Shown: piece after piece, positions 49,304 to 54,356 of the stretch
How the letters are laid out: every line of letters begins with the position of its first letter
Numbering within the stretch: the stretch's first letter is position 1
NCBI GenBank assembly: GCA_027484605.1
Contig: JAIXSR010000123.1
Coordinates: 1 to 54,356, forward strand
DNA: 54,356 nt
Source of the DNA: Hyphomicrobiales bacterium
GTDB taxonomy: Bacteria; Pseudomonadota; Alphaproteobacteria; Rhizobiales; Beijerinckiaceae
Direction: 5' to 3'
Position numbers and translations under genes: made by a program
Notes under the pieces: generated by a model
The model's database searches: none
What the model was told of the DNA's origin: nothing
The model's input: only the letters and a program-made list of their open reading frames with translations

Positions 49304-50803
49304 TCAGGCCCGCGACGGCCGCAGCCGCTGGCGAAGCGCGCCGAGGAGCGGCCAGAAGAGCAGGACAAGCCCCAGCAGCATCAGGCTGGTGACCAGCGGG
49401 TTGGACCAGAAGATCGCCAGCGATCCCTTTGACATGATCATCGACTGGCGGAAGGCGTCCTCGGCCTTGTCGCCGATCACCATGGCGAGGATCAGCGGCG
49501 CGATCGGGTAGTCGAGCTTCTTGAAAGCATAGCCCAGCACCCCGAAGGCAAGCGCCAGCCATAGATCGAAGGGCCGGCCGGCAATCGTGTAGGCTCCGAT
49601 GAAACAGACGACAACGATCAGCGGGCCAATAATGGCGAAGGGGATGCGCAGGATCGAGGCGAAGAGCGGCACGGTGGCGAGAACCAGCACGACGGCAACG
49701 ACATTGCCGAGATACATCGAGGCGATCAGGCCCCAGACGAAATCCGGCCGCTCAACGAAAAGCATCGGACCGGGATTGAGCCCCCAGATCATCAGCCCGC
49801 CCAGCATGACGGCGGCGGTGGCCGAGCCCGGCAGGCCGAGCGCCATCATCGGCAGCATGGCCGAGGTCCCGGCGGAATGATCGGCGGTTTCCGGCGCGAT
49901 CACGCCATCCGGCTCGCCCTTGCCGAAATTGGCGCGATAGGCCGAGAAGCGCTTGGCGAGGCCGTAGGACATGAAGGAGGCTGCCGTCGGGCCACCGGGC
50001 GTGATGCCCATCCAGCAGCCGACAATCGAGGAGCGCAGCAGCGTCGCCCAATGCTTTGGCATCTGCATGGCCGTGCGCAGCACATCACGCGGGGTGATCT
50101 TGGCGCGGATGCCATCGAGCTTCAGGCCATCCTCGATGGTGAGGATCAACTCGCCGATGCCGAAAAGGCCGATGACGGCGACGAGGAAGCTGATGCCGGC
50201 CAGCAGAACATCAAAGCCGAAGGTCAGGCGCAGGCTGCCGGAGACCGAATCCATACCGACGGCCGCGAGCGAGAAGCCGAGGGCGATCGAAACCGCCGCC
50301 TTGAGCGGCGGCGCGCCGGACAGGCCGACAAAGCTGGCAAAGGCGAGGAAATAGACGCCGAAGAATTCCGGCGAGGAGAACTTCAGGGCGAATTGCGTGA
50401 CCCAGCCCGAAAGCGCCGTGATCAGCAGCACGCCCACGATCGCGCCGAAGCCGGCGGAGAGAAAGGCGAAGCTGAGCGCCTCGGTGGCGCGGCCATTCTG
50501 CGCCATCGGATAGCCGTCGAAGGTTGTCGCGACCGAGGAAGGCTCACCCGGAATGTTGAAGAGGATCGAGGTTGTCGATCCGCCGAACAGCGCGCCCCAG
50601 TACATGCTGGTCAGCAGGATGATGGCCGCGACGGGATCCATCGTGAAGGTGAGCGGCAGCAGGAGCGAGACGCCGTTCGGCGCGCCCAGTCCCGGCAGGA
50701 CGCCGACCAGGATGCCCAGCAGCACGCCGATCACCATCAGCAGGATGTGATGCCAGGTCAGCGCGACGCCGAATCCGTGCAGGAGGCCCGAAAATCCATC
50801 CAT
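49304..50803 (-). CDS. tctA: Tripartite tricarboxylate transporter large permease (TctA), system 2
   Basis: 499-aa integral membrane protein with family signatures [53 protein letters not shown], and the second loop WMGITPGGPTAASFMSYGLAKRFS. Distinct in sequence from the TctA at 14298-15797, so it is not a recent duplicate. It is the last gene of a tctC-tctB-tctA operon. ATG 50803 lies 7 nt after the tctB stop; the frame extends upstream to 50854 inside tctB. It ends near the bidirectional terminator. Confidence 0.92.
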   Translation of the reverse strand: MDGFSGLLHGFGVALTWHHILLMVIGVLLGILVGVLPGLGAPNGVSLLLPLTFTMDPVAAIILLTSMYWGALFGGSTTSILFNIPGEPSSVATTFDGYPMAQNGRATEALSFAFLSAGFGAIVGVLLITALSGWVTQFALKFSSPEFFGVYFLAFASFVGLSGAPPLKAAVSIALGFSLAAVGMDSVSGSLRLTFGFDVLLAGISFLVAVIGLFGIGELILTIEDGLKLDGIRAKITPRDVLRTAMQMPKHWATLLRSSIVGCWMGITPGGPTAASFMSYGLAKRFSAYRANFGKGEPDGVIAPETADHSAGTSAMLPMMALGLPGSATAAVMLGGLMIWGLNPGPMLFVERPDFVWGLIASMYLGNVVAVVLVLATVPLFASILRIPFAIIGPLIVVVCFIGAYTIAGRPFDLWLALAFGVLGYAFKKLDYPIAPLILAMVIGDKAEDAFRQSMIMSKGSLAIFWSNPLVTSLMLLGLVLLFWPLLGALRQRLRPSRA

Positions 50804-50810
50804 CGCCGTC

Positions 50811-51299
50811 TCACAATCCCAGGAAGGCTTCGAGCGGGCCCTTGAGCATCGCAACCTTGAACACCCGCTCGATCAGCAGGTAGGCAAGGAACGGTGTCGT
50901 CAGGGCAATGAGTCCGGCCTTGATCACGGGGTAACGGTTCTGCAGCACGAGCGTGCCGAACAGGTAAAGCGCCATCCCGACATAGAGGCCGAGCATCAGG
51001 CTGGCGACGACCAGGCCGAGGATCGGCAGGGTGAAGCCCAGGACAAGCCGCATCTGCTCGGGCTTCAGGAAGGCCTGCCCGGCCCAGAGACCGGGCCGCA
51101 GCAGGGGCAAGGCGGCGCGCAGGCCATTGGCGACGCTGGCGAGCAGGACGATGATCCCCATATAGAAGGGGAAGGCACCCGGCTCCGGCCCCGAGGGCGA
51201 CCAGCCGACCCCGTATTCCAGCGCGCCGATGATCGTCACGATGCCGATGACGGCCAACAAGGCCGCCATCCCGAGTTCTGCCTGCCAGCGCGCGACCAT
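50811..51299 (-). CDS. tctB: Tripartite tricarboxylate transporter small subunit (TctB), system 2
   Basis: 162-aa protein with four predicted helices. The N terminus MAALLAVIGIVTIIGALEYGVGWSPSGPEPGAFPFYMGIIVLLASV is typical of TctB, with the conserved G-P-x-P-G-x-F-P loop after helix 1. It is an auxiliary membrane subunit of TctA. It starts 12 nt after tctC and ends 7 nt before tctA. Confidence 0.88.
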   Translation of the reverse strand: MVARWQAELGMAALLAVIGIVTIIGALEYGVGWSPSGPEPGAFPFYMGIIVLLASVANGLRAALPLLRPGLWAGQAFLKPEQMRLVLGFTLPILGLVVASLMLGLYVGMALYLFGTLVLQNRYPVIKAGLIALTTPFLAYLLIERVFKVAMLKGPLEAFLGL

Positions 51300-51311
51300 G
51301 GCCCGCTGTCC

Positions 51312-52304
51312 TTACTTCACAATCCAGCCTTCGCGCTCGAACACTTCGCGCGAGAGCTTGTCATCATTGGCCACGAAGGCCTTCAGGCTGTCGCCCGACA
51401 GGAACTGGCCGGTCTGGACCGTCCGCGTGATGTATTCCTGCCATTCCGGGGTTTCCGAGACCTTCTTGAGAACACCCTCGTAGAACTGGGCAGCGCCGGG
51501 CGGCGTGCCGGCCGGGAGCCAGACAGTGCGCGGCATCTGGAAGCGCTCGACCGGGATGCCGGCTTCCTTGCAGGTGGGAATGTCGGCCCAGCCGGCCGTC
51601 TCGGTCACCTTCGGACCTGCCGGCAGGCGCGCCGGCGAGAAGACGCAGAGCGGGCGGACCTGCCCGGCCTTCCACTGGCCGATGCTCTCGTTGGGATTGT
51701 TGGTATGCGAGTTCACATGCCCGCCGGCGAGCTGGGTGCCGACGGCGCCGCCACCCTGGAACGGGACGTAGATGAATTTCGCGCCCGTCACCGTGGAGAG
51801 GATGCTGGTCAGCGTCTGGTCGGTATCCTTCGACTGGCTGCCGCCCATCTTGTAGGTCTCGGGCTTGGCCTTGACAGCCTCGACATAGTCCTTCGCGGTC
51901 TTGTAGGGCGCATCCGCCTTGACCCACAGCAGGAACTCGTCAAGCGCCAGGGCTGCCACCGGCGTCAGGTCCGAGAATTTGTAGCCGAGCTTGGCGACAT
52001 AGGGCAGCAGATAGGCGTTGTTGGTGCCGAAAATGACCTTGTAGGGGTCTCCGGCGGCTGTCTTGGAGACGAGATAGCCTTCCGCGCCCGAACCGCCGCC
52101 CTTGTTGCTGACGACAATCGGCTGGTCGATCAGCTTGTACTTCATGATGATCGACTGGATCATCCGGGTAAAGTTGTCGGTGCCGCCGCCGGGGCTGGAC
52201 GTCACGACGAACTCGATCGGCTTGGTCGGCTGCCAGCCCTGTGCGGCCGCGCCAGCCATGCCGGCGGCCAGGAAGCCGAGCGCCATTCCGAGTCTGCGAG
52301 TCAT
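51312..52304 (-). CDS. tctC: Tripartite tricarboxylate transporter substrate-binding protein (TctC), system 2
   Basis: 330-aa periplasmic binding protein with signal peptide MTRRLGMALGFLAAGMAGAAAQ. The ligand loop region is IEFVVTSSPGGGTDNFTRMIQSII, followed by VVSNKGGGSGAEGYLVSKTAAG and the YVPFQGGGAVGTQLAGGHV stretch, all TctC/Bug family. It is the first gene of the operon, divergent from the SAF-domain gene across a 123-nt region carrying operator B. Ligand unknown; the regulatory link to PdxA2 suggests a short sugar acid. Confidence 0.92.
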   Translation of the reverse strand: MTRRLGMALGFLAAGMAGAAAQGWQPTKPIEFVVTSSPGGGTDNFTRMIQSIIMKYKLIDQPIVVSNKGGGSGAEGYLVSKTAAGDPYKVIFGTNNAYLLPYVAKLGYKFSDLTPVAALALDEFLLWVKADAPYKTAKDYVEAVKAKPETYKMGGSQSKDTDQTLTSILSTVTGAKFIYVPFQGGGAVGTQLAGGHVNSHTNNPNESIGQWKAGQVRPLCVFSPARLPAGPKVTETAGWADIPTCKEAGIPVERFQMPRTVWLPAGTPPGAAQFYEGVLKKVSETPEWQEYITRTVQTGQFLSGDSLKAFVANDDKLSREVFEREGWIVK

Positions 52305-52364
52305 TCTTACCTCCCTTTGCTCATGATTCGACGCAGGCCCTTGGATGGCCCGCTTGCCGACAAC

Positions 52365-52393
52365 TTGTCATATCTGTATGCAGCATGCAACAT
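52365..52393. promoter_or_regulatory. 19-bp operator B in the divergent tctC/SAF-gene promoter region
   Basis: CTGTATGCAGCATGCAACA (52374-52392) matches operators A and C at the same 13 positions. For the plus strand, TTGTCA (52365-52370), 17 nt, then CAACAT (52388-52393) is a possible promoter spanning the operator, 35 nt before ATG 52428. Being between divergent genes, the site could control both. Confidence 0.65.
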
Positions 52394-52427
52394 TCATCCT
52401 GTTTGCGCCCGATCAGGATTCCCGCCC

Positions 52428-53819
52428 ATGAACTATCACCATCGCTATGCCGCACTTGCTGCCCCGGTTGGCCTTTGCGTCATCGGGAGCGGGCAATTCG
52501 GCCAGAGCCTGATCGCGCAGGCGCGGCATATTCCGCGCCTCGCTCCCCGGATTGCCGTCGATCTCACGGCGGAAGCTGCCGGACGCGCCTTCGTGGCCGC
52601 CGGGCATGATCCGCTTGACGTCGCCCTCTGCACCAACGCGCGCGAGGCCCGCTCCGCCCATGATGCGGGCAAGCTCGTGGCGGCGGGCTCCCTCGACATC
52701 GTGCTCGACCTGCCCTTCGACATCCTCGTCGAGGCGACAGGACATCCGGAAGCGGCGGCCCGGCACAGCCTCGCGGCGATCGAGGCGCGGCGCCATGTGC
52801 TGCTCGTCAGCAAGGAAGCGGATTCCGTGGCCGGGCCGATCCTCGCGCGGAAGGCGCGGGAGAATGGCGTCCGCATCGCCCCGGTCGATGGCGACCAGCC
52901 GAGCCTCCTGATCGACCTCGTCACCTGGGCGGAAACCCTCGGCTTCGAGCTTCTCTGTGCCGGCAAGTCCAGCGAATATGATTTTGTGGTCGATCCGGCA
53001 TCCGATGGTGTCACCTGCAACGGCGTGCCGGCGCGCATCGAAGGGATCGGCGCCGCCTGGAACAATCCGGCCAGCCCGGCCACCAAGCGTGCGGCGGATC
53101 GTGCCAATCTGCTGGGCCGGCATTTCCTGCTGCGCGCCGTTCCCGATCTCTGCGAAATGACCCTCGTGGCCAATGCGACGGGCCTTGCCGCAGATCAGCC
53201 CGGGTTCCATTGCCCGGTAGCCCGTATTCCCGAGATCGCCGATCTGTTCCGGCCGCAGGATATGGCCGGCCTCCTCTCTGGCGGGCGCCGGCTCGACGTG
53301 TTTCACCATATCCGGCTGGCGGAGGAAGCGAGCTTTGCCGGCGGTGTCTTTGTCTGCGTCCGGTGCCAGGACCGGACGGCCTGGCAGGTGCTGGCGGAAA
53401 AGGGCCATGCCGTCAGCCGGGATGGCCAGACCGCCATGATCTACCTGCCCCGCCATCTGCTCGGCCTGGAGGCGGCGACCAGCCTGTTCGACCTCGCGGC
53501 TTTCGGCGAGACACCCTATGGCCCGGATTACGCGCCGAAGCAGGATCTCGTCGCGGTGACCACCCGCCCCCTCGCCGCCGGCAGGCTGCTGGAGGCCCGC
53601 GGCCATCACCATACGATCGACGGCGTGACGGCCGAGATGCGGCCGGCCGTGCCGCTCTCCGCCGAAGCCACAACGCCGTATTACCTTGTCGCCAACCGCG
53701 TGCTGGCCCGTGATCTGCCGGCGGGAATGGCCATCCGCCCCTCCGACCTCGCCTTCGAGCTGAAATCGACCCTGCTTGATCTGCGCCTCCAGCAGGACGC
53801 GGCCTTCCTCGGCGCTTGA
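52428..53819 (+). CDS. NAD(P)-binding protein with C-terminal SAF domain (homoserine dehydrogenase-like)
   Basis: 463-aa protein of the COG4091 type. The N-terminal Rossmann motif is VGLCVIGSGQFGQSL (G20-x-G22-x-x-G25), followed by a VALCTNAREARSAH segment, LVEATGHPEAAARHSLAAIEARRHVLLVSKEAD, and VDGDQPSLLIDLVTWAETLGFELLCAGKSSEYD. The last 80 residues (LVANRVLARDLPAGMAIRPSDLAFE) are an SAF domain. It is a predicted NAD(P)-dependent oxidoreductase; the true substrate of this family is poorly defined, and members often lie in sugar-acid gene clusters with PdxA2-type and aldolase genes. The ATG at 52428 (AGGA upstream) is chosen because the longer frame runs through the divergent promoter and tctC. 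Confidence 0.8.
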   Translation: MNYHHRYAALAAPVGLCVIGSGQFGQSLIAQARHIPRLAPRIAVDLTAEAAGRAFVAAGHDPLDVALCTNAREARSAHDAGKLVAAGSLDIVLDLPFDILVEATGHPEAAARHSLAAIEARRHVLLVSKEADSVAGPILARKARENGVRIAPVDGDQPSLLIDLVTWAETLGFELLCAGKSSEYDFVVDPASDGVTCNGVPARIEGIGAAWNNPASPATKRAADRANLLGRHFLLRAVPDLCEMTLVANATGLAADQPGFHCPVARIPEIADLFRPQDMAGLLSGGRRLDVFHHIRLAEEASFAGGVFVCVRCQDRTAWQVLAEKGHAVSRDGQTAMIYLPRHLLGLEAATSLFDLAAFGETPYGPDYAPKQDLVAVTTRPLAAGRLLEARGHHHTIDGVTAEMRPAVPLSAEATTPYYLVANRVLARDLPAGMAIRPSDLAFELKSTLLDLRLQQDAAFLGA

Positions 53820-53856
53820 CAAGGGCAGACGCGCGTTCTGTATTCTGCATACAACA
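53816..53856 (+). promoter_or_regulatory. Promoter and 19-bp operator C upstream of TRAP transporter 2
   Basis: TTGACA (53816-53821), 17 nt, TGTATT (53839-53844). The -10 lies within CTGTATTCTGCATACAACA (53838-53856), whose core TGTAT-TCTGC-ATACA is a perfect 5-bp-arm inverted repeat. It has the same arrangement as operator A. The -35 overlaps the stop of the preceding SAF gene. Confidence 0.7.
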
Positions 53857-53873
53857 AGAATGGAAACGCCGCC

Positions 53874-54356
53874 TTGTTCGAGCGCCTCTTCCTCCGGCTC
53901 GTCGAGAATGCCCTGATCCTTGCGCTCGTCGTGATGATCGCGCTGGTCTTCGGCAATGTCGTCATGCGCTACGGCTTTGACTCGGGGATTATCCAGTCGG
54001 AGGAAATCGCGCGGATCCTCTTCGTCTGGCTGACCTTCGGCGGCGCATTCCTGGTTGCCCGGGAGCACGGACATCTCGGCATGACCTCTGTCGTCGGCGC
54101 GCTGGGCCCTTCGGGCCAGAAGGCATGCCGGGTCTTTGCCGAACTCGTCTCGCTGGGCTGCATCGGCCTCGTCGTGATCGGCTCCTGGCGGCAGGCTGTC
54201 ATCAATATCGACAATTACGCCCCGATTACCGGCGTTCCGCTGGCGCTGACCTATATTGCGGCGCTTGTTGGCGGAATCGGGATCGCAGCGCTGAACATCG
54301 TGGCGCTTTACCGGCTCGCCACAGGCCGGATGCCGCCGGAGGACTATGTCGTGGGA
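53874..54356 (+). CDS. dctQ: TRAP transporter small permease (DctQ type), partial at the right edge
   Basis: 161 codons are visible before the window ends. It begins FERLFLRLVENALILALVV, followed by FGNVVMRYGFDSGIIQSEEIARILFVWLTFGGAFLVAREHGHLGM, the DctQ signature with the E-x-A-R-x-x-x-x-W and E-H-x-H-L patterns, and two further helices. The start is taken as TTG at 53874, since the only nearby ATG (53860) is out of frame. It is the first gene of a second TRAP unit whose large permease and binding protein should follow beyond the window. Operator C places it in the same regulon as pdxA2 and tctCBA 2. Confidence 0.82.
   Translation, partial: MFERLFLRLVENALILALVVMIALVFGNVVMRYGFDSGIIQSEEIARILFVWLTFGGAFLVAREHGHLGMTSVVGALGPSGQKACRVFAELVSLGCIGLVVIGSWRQAVINIDNYAPITGVPLALTYIAALVGGIGIAALNIVALYRLATGRMPPEDYVVG

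Noticed and set aside
51705-52427. N-terminal extension of the SAF-domain protein
   Set aside because: It would cross the divergent promoter and tctC; the Rossmann motif begins shortly after ATG 52428.
1-54356. CRISPR arrays, insertion sequences, integrases or phage genes
   Set aside because: No regularly spaced repeats with spacers, no transposase or integrase frames, and no terminal inverted repeats were seen.

Overview
The window is GC-rich (mostly 60-68 % by eye), densely coded, with short intergenic gaps, many ATGA/TGATG stop-start overlaps and several GTG/TTG starts. Gene content (two tripartite tricarboxylate transporters, two TRAP transporters, a dipeptide-type ABC operon, a Maf-YacG pair, and NdvB/NdvC-type glycoside hydrolase 17 glucan synthesis proteins) fits an alphaproteobacterium of the Hyphomicrobiales (Rhizobiales), in the broad Bradyrhizobium/Bosea/Methylobacterium neighbourhood. 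The genus cannot be fixed from the sequence alone. No rRNA, tRNA, CRISPR array, insertion sequence or phage gene was seen, so this looks like ordinary chromosomal metabolic and envelope territory.

Layout. 1-5.9 kb: the tail of an M20 amidohydrolase faces a dppABCDF-type operon (minus). 6.2-8.2 kb: a class III nucleotidyl cyclase with a membrane anchor and a C-terminal domain of unknown function. 8.2-10.6 kb: acyl-CoA dehydrogenase and CaiB-family racemase/CoA-transferase. 10.6-12.5 kb (minus): maf, yacG and a Tas-like aldo-keto reductase. 12.8-15.8 kb: tctCBA transporter 1, facing a lone Ada zinc domain (minus). 16.2-22.4 kb: a LapE/LapB/LapC type I secretion apparatus followed by a LapG-like periplasmic protease. 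22.4-27.7 kb: tetR-nnr (minus) diverging from a DevBCA exporter, with two palindromes between them. 27.7-32.5 kb: tungstate transporter tupBCA and an mltF-like transglycosylase (minus), diverging from a DNA-binding/solute-binding-domain regulator. 32.5-39.3 kb: an eight-gene minus-strand operon for an oxidative L-fucose-type sugar route (aldolase, GntR, TRAP transporter, dehydrogenase, lactonase, mutarotase). 39.5-44.3 kb: ndvC- and ndvB-type cyclic beta-glucan genes with a small membrane gene. 44.7-48.0 kb: a tight four-gene operon of a Tat-exported FAD oxidase and three unrecognised membrane or anchored proteins. 48.2-54.4 kb: a PdxA2-type dehydrogenase, tctCBA transporter 2 (minus), an NAD-binding SAF-domain dehydrogenase-like protein and the start of a second TRAP transporter.

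The most informative non-coding signal is a shared 19-bp operator-like motif (CTGTATnCnGCATrC...) in front of the three transcription units at the right end. It suggests one local regulon, probably for a short sugar acid. Other signals are a perfect palindrome on a recognisable promoter between tetR and devB, an attenuator-like hairpin plus T-tract just ahead of the type I secretion operon, a TGTCA/TGACA inverted repeat on the promoter of the fucose-type operon, and a 21-bp-phased GATTC array before the CaiB gene. The least explained coding block is the four-gene oxidase/membrane operon at 44.7-48.0 kb.
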